NCBI GenBank assembly: GCA_963797835.1
Contig: CAWCRN010000027.1
Coordinates: 186,001-250,000, forward strand
DNA length: 64,000 nucleotides
Origin: JBDTSW01 sp963797835
GTDB taxonomy: Bacteria > Actinomycetota > Thermoleophilia > Solirubrobacterales > 70-9
Direction of reading: 5' to 3'
Shown here: positions 8,069-15,614 of the stretch, in pieces
Numbering within the stretch: the first letter of the stretch is position 1
Layout of the letters: each line of letters opens with the position of its first letter
The notes under the pieces: generated by a model
Told to the model about the DNA's origin: nothing
The model's input: the letters and a program-made list of their open reading frames with translations, nothing else
Database searches by the model: none
Translations under genes and position numbers: made by a program

Positions 8069-8791
8069 TTGATCGAAGCGGTCAGGATAGCCGCTGTGGC
8101 GGGCGCGAGCAAGAATTTGATCATCAGCGCCGACGACTACGGCCTGTGGCCGAGCTACGACGCCGGCATCCTCGAGGCGGCGCGCGCCGGGGCGCTCGAC
8201 GCCGTGAGCGTCATGGTCAGGCGGGGTCCGATGAACGCACGCGACCTGCTGCTGTCCGGGATCGAGGTGGGGCTTCACCTCGAGCTCGAGCTGGCCGGCG
8301 CCGACACCGTCGCGGACGGGGTGGACCGGCGCGCGGCCCAGGCGGCCCTCGCCACCCAGCTCGATGAGTTCGAGGCGGCGTTCGGGCGGCCCCCGGCCTT
8401 CCTCGACTCCCATCACCACGCCCATGCGATGCCGGGGCTCGCGGGGGTGGTCGCGGAGGTGGCGGCGCGCGCCCGGCTGCCGGTCCGCTCAGTCGACGAG
8501 CCCCATCGCCGGCTGTTGCGCCGGCTGGGGGTCCGCACCCCGGACCTGCTGGTCGGCCGCACGAGCGAGGCCGCGCCGGTCATGCCGGCCGAGCTGGAGG
8601 CGGTGATGCTGGGCAGGCAGCCGCCCGCGGGGGTCGTCGAGTGGATGGTCCACCCGGGCCACCCCGACCCGGCGTCTGGCTCGTCCTACGACACAGGGCG
8701 CGAGCAGGACCTGCGGCTGCTCATCGAGCTACTCGACGCCGGCCCGCTGCGACGCCTTCGCACCACCCACGTCGGCGCGCTTGGCGCGTGA
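8069..8791 (+). CDS. YdjC/ChbG-family carbohydrate deacetylase
   Basis: A protein of about 240 residues with the YdjC fold signature: LIISADDYGL (catalytic/metal Asp pair), the metal-binding FLDSHHHAHAMPG loop, and MVHPGHPD. Characterised members remove N-acetyl groups from chito-oligosaccharides; the substrate here is unknown. The start is uncertain: TTG 8069, GTG 8096 and TTG 8117 are in frame just before the conserved LIISADDYG, and GTG 8096 would suffice. It is divergent from the cupredoxin gene. Its last 63 nt overlap, antisense, the 3' end of the WS/DGAT gene. Confidence 0.85.
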   Translation: MIEAVRIAAVAGASKNLIISADDYGLWPSYDAGILEAARAGALDAVSVMVRRGPMNARDLLLSGIEVGLHLELELAGADTVADGVDRRAAQAALATQLDEFEAAFGRPPAFLDSHHHAHAMPGLAGVVAEVAARARLPVRSVDEPHRRLLRRLGVRTPDLLVGRTSEAAPVMPAELEAVMLGRQPPAGVVEWMVHPGHPDPASGSSYDTGREQDLRLLIELLDAGPLRRLRTTHVGALGA

Positions 8792-10201
8792 CCGCCGTTT
8801 GACCTTGCCCAGCCCGGCCGCCGCCGCCAGCTCCTCGATCGAGTCTTCGAGGTCAGTGGCCAGCGCGTCCAGGTCGGACATGGCCTCGTAGTCGCCGGTG
8901 AGGCCGAAGTTGATCTGGCCGTCGTAGCTCATGATCCCGAAGCAAACTGCCTGGCGGCGGGCCAGCGGCACCATCGGGACGATCGCGGTCATGCGACGGC
9001 CCATCAGGTAGAGCGGGAACTGCGGCCCGGGCACGTTGGTCACCACCAGGTTGAAGAAGCGCTGGGCGGGCTGCAGGCGGGCGGCCTGGCCCGCGATCGT
9101 CGGCGGGGCGAAGTCCGAAAGCTGGGTCATCATCGTGGCGCCCACGGCCTGCTTCGACTGCTTCAGGTCTCCCATCTCCGCCGAGACCAGCCGCAGACGC
9201 TCCACCGGGTCCTCGGCGAACACGGGGAGTGGCGCCATGAACGACGACACCCGGTTCCCCAGCGCCCCATGCTCGTCGGCGGCCCGCACACTGATCGGGA
9301 CCAGCGCCCGCAGCTCCAGCTCGCTGGTCGAATGGCCCCGGGAGCGCAGGTAGCGGCCCAGGGCCCCCGTGACGACGGCTAGGACGACGTCGTTGACGGT
9401 CCCGCCCAGCTCGTTCTTGATCTCCTTGAAGCGGGCGAGGTCGCCGCGAACGACGGCGAGCCGGCGGTAGGGCCCGATCTCGACGTTGAACGGCGAAGCG
9501 GGCGCCGCCAGCGTCGTCCGCGCGAAGGCGCCGGCGGCCTCGAGGGTGTCCACGACGTTCCGCGCCGCCTGGCGCGGCGCGCGGAACAGGGCTCGCACCC
9601 CGCGCACGGCCTCGGCGGGCGTCGTGGCGCGCTCGACGAGCGCCTCCGCCAGCACCTGGGCGTCGCTCGGCTCGGGACGGGGGACCCAGGCCGCCGGCTC
9701 GCCGGTCGCCGCGGCCTCGGGCTCGGTGTCGAACAGCACCGTGGTGATGTCGACGCCCGAGACCCCGTCGACGAGGCAGTGGTGGGTCTTGCCGATGACC
9801 GCGAAGCGGTCGCCCTCGACGCCATCCACCAACCAGAGCTCCCAGACCGGCTTCGAGCGGTCGAGGCGCTGGGAGAAGATGCGCGCGGCCAGCGTCTTCA
9901 GCTGCTCCTCCGAGCCGGGCTCGGGCAGCGCGGTGTGCCGCACGTGGTACTCCAGGTTGAACCGGGGATCATCGACCCACCTGGGCCGGCCCTGGCCGAA
10001 CGGCACGAAGCGCAGCTTCTGCCGGAACCGCGGCACCAGGTGAAGGCGGGACTCGATGTGGGCGCGGAAGTCGTCGTAATCGGGGGCGGGACCCTCGAAC
10101 AGCGACACCGACGCCACGTGCATATGCGCGGGGCCTCGCTCGAGGTGGAGGAACGAGGAGTCGAGCCCGGTGAGTCGGTCGCGGTTCACGGCTGCACGCA
10201 T
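8729..10201 (-). CDS. Wax ester synthase/diacylglycerol acyltransferase (WS/DGAT)
   Basis: A protein of 490 residues of the bifunctional WS/DGAT family, which transfers acyl groups from acyl-CoA to fatty alcohols or diacylglycerol to make storage wax or triacylglycerol at the membrane surface. The catalytic HHxxxDG motif is present as KTHHCLVDGVSG. The N-terminal RLTGLDSSFLHLERGPAHMHV and the C-terminal PGPQFPLYLMGRRM and NFGLTGDYEAMSD blocks match the family. Its length is typical (about 460-490). The basic C-terminal tail (KVKRRSRAKRADVGG) overlaps the YdjC gene. The start ATG 10201 (MRAAVNRDRLTGLD) is well supported. It is divergent from the small gene at 10234. Confidence 0.92.
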   Translation of the reverse strand: MRAAVNRDRLTGLDSSFLHLERGPAHMHVASVSLFEGPAPDYDDFRAHIESRLHLVPRFRQKLRFVPFGQGRPRWVDDPRFNLEYHVRHTALPEPGSEEQLKTLAARIFSQRLDRSKPVWELWLVDGVEGDRFAVIGKTHHCLVDGVSGVDITTVLFDTEPEAAATGEPAAWVPRPEPSDAQVLAEALVERATTPAEAVRGVRALFRAPRQAARNVVDTLEAAGAFARTTLAAPASPFNVEIGPYRRLAVVRGDLARFKEIKNELGGTVNDVVLAVVTGALGRYLRSRGHSTSELELRALVPISVRAADEHGALGNRVSSFMAPLPVFAEDPVERLRLVSAEMGDLKQSKQAVGATMMTQLSDFAPPTIAGQAARLQPAQRFFNLVVTNVPGPQFPLYLMGRRMTAIVPMVPLARRQAVCFGIMSYDGQINFGLTGDYEAMSDLDALATDLEDSIEELAAAAGLGKVKRRSRAKRADVGGAKASQRAGVE

Positions 10202-10217
10202 CTTCTCAGTCCCGGCC

Positions 10218-10223
10218 TACAAT
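10218..10223 (+). promoter_or_regulatory. Candidate -10 (TACAAT) for the small gene at 10234
   Basis: TACAAT lies 10 nt before ATG 10234, in the short divergent gap after the WS/DGAT start. No clear -35 element was seen. Confidence 0.35.
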
Positions 10224-10233
10224 CGGGGTGCGG

Positions 10234-10521
10234 ATGAGCGCTGAGGCCAAGAACCTCGAGGCGATCACCAAGGCGATCGAGCAGCACAACCGGAACTGCC
10301 CGTTCCCGGCTACCGAGGTGCGTATGAATCCGTTCGAGGTCGAGCGCCTGGGCTGGGAGGAGATCCTCGGCCTCCCGATCACGCCCGACCCGGCCCTGGG
10401 CACGGGCAGCTTTCGCATCATCTGCCCGCGCGACGGCGACCCGGACGAGCTCGAGGAGGCAGAGGCGATCGGCGAGCCGATCGAGATCGGCGTCCCCGAG
10501 CCGCAGGGCCCTCCGGTCTGA
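10234..10521 (+). CDS. Hypothetical protein, 95 residues
   Basis: I do not recognise this family. From ATG 10234 it encodes an acidic soluble protein beginning MSAEAKNLEAITKAIEQHNR. It is rich in charged residues, with a central CPFPATEVRMNPFEVERLGW segment and a later FRIICPRDGDPDELEE. Two Cys residues about 55 apart could be structural. There is no signal peptide or membrane segment. An in-frame GTG at 10228 is an alternative start. It is convergent with ccdA (6-nt gap). The ordered, codon-typical sequence and clean placement support a real gene. Confidence 0.7.
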   Translation: MSAEAKNLEAITKAIEQHNRNCPFPATEVRMNPFEVERLGWEEILGLPITPDPALGTGSFRIICPRDGDPDELEEAEAIGEPIEIGVPEPQGPPV

Positions 10522-10527
10522 CGCGAG

Positions 10528-11259
10528 CTACAGGTCCAGGCCCAGCTCGTTCGTCAGCTTCTGGGCCTCGATGTTGAGCTGGAAGAACTCGCCGGTGAGG
10601 ATCAGCACTCCCATCGCGATCAGGATCAGGCCGCCAACGGCGACGATCGCCGCGTAGTGGCGTTTCACGGCATCGAAGACGGTGGCCATGCGCTGGAACG
10701 CGATCGCGGCCAGCAGGAACGGGACCGCGAGCCCCAGGGAGTACACGGCGAGCAGGCCCGCGCCCCTGGCTGCCGAGTCGGTCAGCGCGGCCGCGCTCAG
10801 GATCGAGGCCAGGGTCGGGCCCACGCACGGCGTCCACGCGATCGCAAAGGCGAACCCGGCGATCACAGGGCCACCGGTGCCGGCCCGCTCCATCAGCGCG
10901 TCGACCCGCCACTCGCGGTTGAGCCGCACGACGAAGAAGCTCGCCACGAACAGGACACCCATGACGATGATCAGCACCCCCGAGATGTCGGTCAGCAGGT
11001 CGCGGTGCTCGCGCAGCGCGTCGCCGATGCCCGTGGCGGTCAGGCCCAGGAGGATGAAGACCGCCGAGAACGCCCCGATGAACAGCAGGCTTGGCAGCAC
11101 CACGCGACGCCAGTCGGCGCCCTCCAGCTCGGCCACGTTGACGCCGCTGACGGCCGCCAGGTAGCCCGGCACCAGCGGCAGCACGCAGGGGGAGAGGAAC
11201 GACACGAGGCCCGCCGCGAAGGCGGCGAGGATCCCGACCCCGCCAACAGGATCGCCCAC
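10528..11259 (-). CDS. ccdA: Cytochrome c biogenesis / thiol transporter CcdA
   Basis: A 243-residue membrane protein with six predicted helices, homologous to the DsbD transmembrane domain. It carries reducing equivalents from cytoplasmic thioredoxin across the membrane to extracytoplasmic thiols, for example during cytochrome c maturation. The two redox Cys lie in the hallmark motifs LVSFLSPCVLPLVPGY and IAWTPCVGPTLAS. It sits 7 nt downstream of the thioredoxin-TPR gene on the same strand, consistent with a thioredoxin partner. A haem c protein is encoded at 34897-35526. Confidence 0.92.
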   Translation of the reverse strand: MGDPVGGVGILAAFAAGLVSFLSPCVLPLVPGYLAAVSGVNVAELEGADWRRVVLPSLLFIGAFSAVFILLGLTATGIGDALREHRDLLTDISGVLIIVMGVLFVASFFVVRLNREWRVDALMERAGTGGPVIAGFAFAIAWTPCVGPTLASILSAAALTDSAARGAGLLAVYSLGLAVPFLLAAIAFQRMATVFDAVKRHYAAIVAVGGLILIAMGVLILTGEFFQLNIEAQKLTNELGLDL

Positions 11260-11266
11260 GCGCTGC

Positions 11267-12031
11267 TCAGCTCAGGAGGGTCGCGAGGCGGCGGCGGTGG
11301 GCGCTGGCGAGGGGGTCCGCGGGCCCGAGCTCGGTGAAGATGGCGACCATCACCTTGCGGAGCAGGTCCCGGGTCTCGGGGTCGTCTGTGGAGGCGATCG
11401 CCCCCTGGAGGCCCTCGAGAGCCGTCTCGTGATCGCCCTCGTCCCAGGCGGCGAGCGCCTGCTCGAGCTGCGAGCGATCGAGCCCGTTCGTCGACTCGCC
11501 CGAGACGAGCTGTAGTCGGGCGAGCAGCCCCTCGGCGATGAAGTCGCCGGCGATCGGCTCCAGGACCCGGCGTGCCTCGTCCTCGTCGCCGCGCTCCATC
11601 AGGATCCGGGCCAGCTTCTGCGCGGCCTCCGAGTGGCGCGGATCCACCTCGACCGCCTTGCGCAGCGACTCCTCGTCGCCGGACGCGGCCAGCTCGTCGG
11701 CGGGGGAGGGGACGACCCGGTCCAGGAACTCCTCGATCCGCGCCGGCGGGAGCGCGCCCGTGAACTCATCCACCACCTCCCCGTCGCGAAACGCCTTCAC
11801 GGCGGGAATGCCCTGGACGCCGAACGCCTGGGCGAGCGACTGGTTGGAGTCGACGTCGACCTTTGCCAGCTCGACGCGGCCCTCGCGCTTCGCCACGGCA
11901 GCCTCGATCGCGGGGCCCAACTGGCGGCATGGACCGCACCACTCGGCCCAGAAGTCGACCACGACCGGTACCTCGCGCGAGCGCTCGACGACCGCCTGCT
12001 CGAAATCGCTCTCGGTGACGTCTGAAACCAT
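11267..12031 (-). CDS. Thioredoxin-TPR protein (YbbN/CnoX-like)
   Basis: A protein of 254 residues. Residues 1-108 are a thioredoxin fold with active site WAEWCGPCRQLGP (Cys32, Cys35) and cis-Pro GIPAVKAF. The remainder is a helical tetratricopeptide-like region (DPRHSEAAQKLARILMERGD onward), the layout of YbbN/CnoX co-chaperone-like proteins. Likely role: thiol-redox protein or redox-linked chaperone partner, cytoplasmic. It is immediately upstream of ccdA in a two-gene operon, so it may be the electron donor. The ATG has a TAACCT hexamer 7 nt upstream and no Shine-Dalgarno. Confidence 0.88.
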   Translation of the reverse strand: MVSDVTESDFEQAVVERSREVPVVVDFWAEWCGPCRQLGPAIEAAVAKREGRVELAKVDVDSNQSLAQAFGVQGIPAVKAFRDGEVVDEFTGALPPARIEEFLDRVVPSPADELAASGDEESLRKAVEVDPRHSEAAQKLARILMERGDEDEARRVLEPIAGDFIAEGLLARLQLVSGESTNGLDRSQLEQALAAWDEGDHETALEGLQGAIASTDDPETRDLLRKVMVAIFTELGPADPLASAHRRRLATLLS

Positions 12032-12038
12032 GGCTACG

Positions 12039-12044
12039 AGGTTA
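12039..12044 (-). promoter_or_regulatory. Candidate -10 (TAACCT), leaderless thioredoxin gene
   Basis: On the minus strand TAACCT is separated by 7 nt from the ATG at 12031. Confidence 0.4.
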
Positions 12045-12114
12045 GAGAAGCCAATGGCCGCCCCGGCGCCGAAGCTGAATTATGTGAACCGGCGGCCGGA
12101 GCGGGAAGATACGG

Positions 12115-12666
12115 ATGATGGACGAATCCCTCCGAGGAAAGCTGCTTGTGGCCTCGCCGGCGCTGGTGGACCCCAACTTCGCGCGCTCGGTGGTGTTGAT
12201 CACCGAGCACAACGATGAGGGCGCGATGGGGATCGTCCTCGATCGGCCATCGGACGCCACGGTAGGCGAGGTGGTCCCGCAGCTCGCCGACGCCGCAGGG
12301 GCCGAGGCGCCGATCTACGTCGGAGGGCCCGTGCAGCCGACCGCGCTCGTCATCCTCGCCGAGTTCTCCGACCCGGGAGCGGCGGCGTGGATCGTGACGG
12401 CGGACGTCGGATTCGCCGCGGCCGACCTCGCAACGGAGGACCTTGGCGCCGTCGTCCGCCGCGCGCGGGTCTACGCCGGTTATTCCGGCTGGGGGGCCGG
12501 CCAGCTCGAGGCCGAGATGGAGGTGGACTCCTGGATCATCGAGCCACCGCTCCCGCGGGAGCTCTTCCCGGACGACCCGCAGACGCTGTGGAACGACGTC
12601 CTCGCGCGCAAGGGCGGCCAGTACGCGCTCGTGGCGCGGATGCCGGAGGACCCGTCGCTCAACTAG
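12115..12666 (+). CDS. YqgE/AlgH family protein
   Basis: A protein of 183 residues with the DUF179 hallmark order: GKLLVASPALVDPNFARSVV, HNDEGAMGIVLDRPSD, APIYVGGPVQP, YAGYSGWGAGQLEAEM and WIIEPP. The fold is known from structures. The biochemical role is unsettled; a link to transcriptional regulation has been proposed in pseudomonads. The start is ATG 12115 or 12118. It is divergent from the thioredoxin gene and precedes the sigma-factor region by 200 nt. Confidence 0.9.
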   Translation: MMDESLRGKLLVASPALVDPNFARSVVLITEHNDEGAMGIVLDRPSDATVGEVVPQLADAAGAEAPIYVGGPVQPTALVILAEFSDPGAAAWIVTADVGFAAADLATEDLGAVVRRARVYAGYSGWGAGQLEAEMEVDSWIIEPPLPRELFPDDPQTLWNDVLARKGGQYALVARMPEDPSLN

Positions 12667-12724
12667 CCACGGCGGGCCCAGGCACGGATCCTGTGCTCGA
12701 TAAGACCCGTTATGGGAACTTCGT

Positions 12725-12750
12725 GTTTCAAGCACGAATGGACGGGGTAC
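12725..12750 (+). promoter_or_regulatory. Candidate SigB/SigF-type promoter of the sigma-factor gene
   Basis: GTTTCA (12725-12730) and GGGTAC (12745-12750) are separated by 14 nt. This matches the GTTT...GGGTA architecture recognised by SigB/SigF-type factors. It lies about 115 nt upstream of a gene for exactly that kind of sigma factor, suggesting autoregulation. It is inferred from motif and context only. Confidence 0.55.
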
Positions 12751-12810
12751 AGCCCCCTTCCGCGCGAGGATCGACGGCGGCACGTCGGCTTCCTTCTGCG
12801 CTACATATAG

Positions 12811-12826
12811 CGCCGCAGATGCGGCG
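12811..12826 (+). repeat. 7-bp leader hairpin
   Basis: CGCCGCA and its complement TGCGGCG, separated by 2 nt, lie in the presumed 5' leader of the sigma-factor mRNA. Confidence 0.4.
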
Positions 12827-12834
12827 AGGCAGCA

Positions 12835-12862
12835 CAGAAGCCCGGGCCCGCCCGGGCTTCTG
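12835..12862 (+). promoter_or_regulatory. Strong leader hairpin just before the sigma-factor start
   Basis: Perfect 12-bp arms (12835-12846 and 12851-12862, CAGAAGCCCGGG and complement) with a CCCG loop end 6 nt before the ATG at 12869. There is no U-tract, so it is not a classical terminator. It would occupy the ribosome-binding region, and no Shine-Dalgarno is visible, which suggests translational control. Confidence 0.5.
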
Positions 12863-12868
12863 TCATGG

Positions 12869-13684
12869 ATGAGCTACTTGAGTCCGGAACACGACCCTGA
12901 CGGCCGGGAGGAGTCCGACTCCCCGGCTCTGGGGCCCGCCGAGGGCCTTGCCGGGGATCGCGAACTGCTGGCCCGCTACGCCGAGACACGTGACCCAAGA
13001 CTCCGCGAGGAGCTCGTCACGCGCTTCCTGCCCCTGGCGCGCAGCCTCGCGATGCGCTACTCGGGCGGCGCCGAGCCCAGCGACGACCTGATCCAGGTCG
13101 CGAGCGTCGGCCTGATGGGGGCCCTGGACCGCTTCGACCCCTCGCGCGGCGTCCCGTTCGCCGCCTTCGCCGGCCCGACGATCCTCGGCGAGCTGCGCCG
13201 GCACTTTCGCGACCGGGTGTGGACCATGCGGGTTCCCCGCGGGCTCCAGGAGCGCATCCGCGACGTGGAGGAGGCCATAACGAAGCTGGGCAGCTCGCTC
13301 GAGCGCTCCCCCACCGTGGTCGAGATCGCCGACCGGCTGGAGATCGGCGAGGACGAGGTGCTGGAGGCGATGGAGGCCAGTGACGCGCGCCGGACGATGT
13401 CGCTCGACCAGCCGGCCGCCGGCGACGAGCTGAGCGACGCCTCGATCGGCGAGCGCGTGGGCGACGAGGATCCCGGCTTCGAGCTCGTCGAGGAGCGCTC
13501 GGCCATCAGCGCCGGCGCCCGCGTCCTGAGCGACCTCGAGCGCGAGGTGCTGCGGCTGCGCTTCGTCGAGGACCTGACGCAGTCGAAGATCGCGGAGCGC
13601 GTCGGGTACTCGCAGATGCACGTCTCGCGCATCCTGCGCCGAGCCCTGGACCGCGTCCGCACGGCGGCAGGACGCGACGTCTGA
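12869..13684 (+). CDS. RNA polymerase sigma factor, SigB/SigF/SigG type
   Basis: A protein of 271 residues with the region 2-3-4 layout of the general-stress/sporulation sigma subfamily. Region 2 is ARSLAMRYSGGAEPSDDLIQ, then SVGLMGALDRFDPSRGVPFA and FAGPTILGELRRHFRD. A region-3 helix bundle follows around VPRGLQERIRDVEEAI. Region 4 is LSDLEREVLRLRFVEDLTQ, with helix-turn-helix QSKIAERVGYSQMHVSRILR. It directs core RNA polymerase to GTTT/GGGTA promoters, and one lies upstream of its own gene. It is convergent with, and 4 nt from, the stop of an RsbW-like ATPase gene, its likely anti-sigma partner. A very stable hairpin precedes the start codon. Confidence 0.92.
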   Translation: MSYLSPEHDPDGREESDSPALGPAEGLAGDRELLARYAETRDPRLREELVTRFLPLARSLAMRYSGGAEPSDDLIQVASVGLMGALDRFDPSRGVPFAAFAGPTILGELRRHFRDRVWTMRVPRGLQERIRDVEEAITKLGSSLERSPTVVEIADRLEIGEDEVLEAMEASDARRTMSLDQPAAGDELSDASIGERVGDEDPGFELVEERSAISAGARVLSDLEREVLRLRFVEDLTQSKIAERVGYSQMHVSRILRRALDRVRTAAGRDV

Positions 13685-13688
13685 CGAG

Positions 13689-14576
13689 TCAGCCGCGGTT
13701 GCTCGAGATCTCGATCCCCACGTACTCGGCGTCGTCCTCGCGCTCGACGCGGACCGAGTCCGCCAGGCGCTCGACGGAGGCGTCGAGCTGCGGGATCCGC
13801 ATCTGGTCCAGCAGGCGATCGCCCGCCCCGGACACGAGCGGCCCCACCCGGACGGTGACGACGCCGTCGGCCTCGTCGACGACGACGTTCGCGGTGCCCT
13901 CCACGAAGGACTCCGTTACCTGGGAGGACACCGCGTCGCCCAGGAGCACGGCGTCCGACAGGCGGTCGACGGAGAAGTCGGCGCGCACCGCGAAGATGGA
14001 GATCATCCGCGACAGCACGGGCCCCACCATCGCCCCGGCCGGCATCGACATCGCCGCGCCGGGATCGGCCTCGGCGACGGGGGTCGCCGGCGGGATGCCG
14101 TTGGCCGAGAACGCGAGCCGCATCGTCACCACGGTCCCCCTCCCCGGCGAGCCGCCGATCTCGAAGCTGCTCGACAGGGCCGCGATGAGTGGCAGGCCCA
14201 TTCGCAGGCTCTGGCGGTGGAGGTCGGCACGGGGCCGGATCCCGCCACCCTGGTCGCGAACGATCACCACCAGGGCGTCCTGCTCGCGCCGGGCGTCGAC
14301 CTCGAGTGGCCCCGGCTGCTCCTCGTAGGCGTGGACGACGGCGTTCATGCACGCCTCGGTCACGACCGTCTTCAGGTCGCCGACCCGCCCCGGCTCCATG
14401 CCGAGTGCCTCGGCGAGGCCGGCGAGCGCGTGGCGGACGACGCCCACGTTCTGAGCTTCGGCGGGTAGGACCAGCCGCAAGTCGGGCGCAGTTTGCCCCT
14501 TGTCTCCCTCGACTTCGATTGCGCCTACCCCCTTGTCGACCAGATCCAGCCCCACCTGGCAGGTGGATGGATCCAC
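13689..14576 (-). CDS. RsbW/SpoIIAB-like ATP-binding anti-sigma regulator with C-terminal extension
   Basis: About 295 residues from GTG 14576 (GTG 14555 is an alternative; a 325-residue reading is also open). The first half is a GHKL ATPase of the anti-sigma type: RLVLPAEAQNVGVVRHAL, N-box VVTEACMNAVVHAYEE, G1 VVIVRDQGGGIRPRAD, and G2-like MGLPLIAALSSSFEIGGS with GRGTVVTMRL. Such proteins hold sigma-B/F factors and can phosphorylate an anti-anti-sigma protein. The second half (about 130 residues, MISIFAVRADFSVDRLSDAV onward) looks like a degenerate second GHKL-type domain lacking the nucleotide motifs. That is unusual for RsbW, which is normally about 140-160 residues. It is convergent with the sigma-factor gene; no anti-anti-sigma gene is nearby. 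Confidence 0.8.
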   Translation of the reverse strand: MDPSTCQVGLDLVDKGVGAIEVEGDKGQTAPDLRLVLPAEAQNVGVVRHALAGLAEALGMEPGRVGDLKTVVTEACMNAVVHAYEEQPGPLEVDARREQDALVVIVRDQGGGIRPRADLHRQSLRMGLPLIAALSSSFEIGGSPGRGTVVTMRLAFSANGIPPATPVAEADPGAAMSMPAGAMVGPVLSRMISIFAVRADFSVDRLSDAVLLGDAVSSQVTESFVEGTANVVVDEADGVVTVRVGPLVSGAGDRLLDQMRIPQLDASVERLADSVRVEREDDAEYVGIEISSNRG

Positions 14577-14604
14577 TCGGGGAGAATACCCACGGGGCGG
14601 ATTC

Positions 14605-14946
14605 TCAATCGCGCTTCCAGCCACCCCCGAAAAGGCGGCCCAGGCGGCCCGAGCGGACGTTGGCACGGTACGAACCCGGCCCCTTCTCCGGCGGCGGCAG
14701 GTCCGCGACCTCGGCCTCCCCGATCGCCAGTGTGACGAGCCGCTCGGCGGTGCGGCTGACCTCGGGGCCGTCCACGAACCGAAGCTCGCCCGAGGCGGTC
14801 TCGAGCACGATCCCGTCGAGGATGTGCTCGCGGTAGTTGTCGACCACCTGGTAAACGGTCCCCACGTCGGCGCCGTCGGCCGAGCGCACCGGAGTCCCCC
14901 GCTCGACCGCGGTGTAGTGGATCGCGTGCCCCTCGTCGTCGCTCAC
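14605..14946 (-). CDS. PRC-barrel-like protein, paralogue of the window's first gene
   Basis: A protein of 113 residues from GTG 14946 (MSDDEGHAIHYTAVERGTPV). The beta-rich core (GADVGTVYQVVDNYREHILD, ETASGELRFVDGPEVSRTAE) parallels the protein at 8-268, so I call both PRC-barrel-like. After the core comes a basic tail (SYRANVRSGRLGRLFGGGWKRD) that could touch nucleic acid or membrane. It lies directly upstream of the anti-sigma gene on the same strand (28 nt to GTG 14576), so the two may be co-transcribed and linked to the stress module. Longer in-frame starts to 15057 exist but lack conservation signals. Function unknown. Confidence 0.65.
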   Translation of the reverse strand: MSDDEGHAIHYTAVERGTPVRSADGADVGTVYQVVDNYREHILDGIVLETASGELRFVDGPEVSRTAERLVTLAIGEAEVADLPPPEKGPGSYRANVRSGRLGRLFGGGWKRD

Positions 14947-15203
14947 GAGTGCAAAGCATAGGCTGCGCTCGTGGCCGGCTACTCCGGCACACCGCTGCCC
15001 GTCAGATTGTGCTCCGGCTGTTCCACAACAAGGCCGGAGGTGCACCGCCTTGAACACCGCCCCGATGGCGGCTCGCAGCGCGCTAGGCGACTGTCGCAGG
15101 GGAACCGCTGTTTACGCCGGGCGTAATGCCGTGTGAGAGCATGGGTGTCGCCGCCGTCTAATGAGGGGAACCCACCGTGCTCGCAGGGATTCGTAGCTAG
15201 CCC

Positions 15204-15611
15204 ATGTCGCAGGCCAACGTGGAGAGCTTCGAGCTGGCAGTTGCCGCGCTCAACCGCGGCGACATCGAAGCCGTGCTGAAGGACCTGCACCCGGCGGTCG
15301 AGTGGCATGCGTTCCTTGAGGAACTGCTGGGCGGCGAGGGCATGGTCTACACGGGGCACGCGGGCGTCCGCGACTTCTTCAGAGAGTTCGGCGAGTCCTT
15401 CGACCAGCTCTACTGGGCATACCCGGATGTCCGCGACCTTGGCGACCGGGTCCTCGCGATTGGCACCTTCCGCGCGCGCGGCCGGGGCAGTGGCATCGAG
15501 GCCGAAGTGCCGCTGGGTGCGCTTGTCACCTTCGAGCACGGCATGGTGACTGTGGTGTGGAGCACCGGGGACCCCAGCGAGGCCCTCAAGGTCGCCGGGC
15601 TGTCGGCGTAG
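15204..15611 (+). CDS. SnoaL-like (NTF2 fold) protein, tandem copy 1
   Basis: A protein of 135 residues beginning MSQANVESFELAVAALNRGD, with the SnoaL/NTF2-like layout: N-terminal helix, DIEAVLKDLHPAVEWHAFLE, GHAGVRDFFREFGES, VRDLGDRVLAIGTFRARG and VVWSTGDPSEALKVAGL. Members form cone-shaped dimers that bind small hydrophobic ligands; some are polyketide cyclases or isomerases, and most are uncharacterised. It is the first of three adjacent paralogues separated by exactly 3 nt each. This is the most divergent copy. Terminal helices ending EALKVAGL are shared by all three. Confidence 0.88.
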   Translation: MSQANVESFELAVAALNRGDIEAVLKDLHPAVEWHAFLEELLGGEGMVYTGHAGVRDFFREFGESFDQLYWAYPDVRDLGDRVLAIGTFRARGRGSGIEAEVPLGALVTFEHGMVTVVWSTGDPSEALKVAGLSA

Positions 15612-15614
15612 GCG

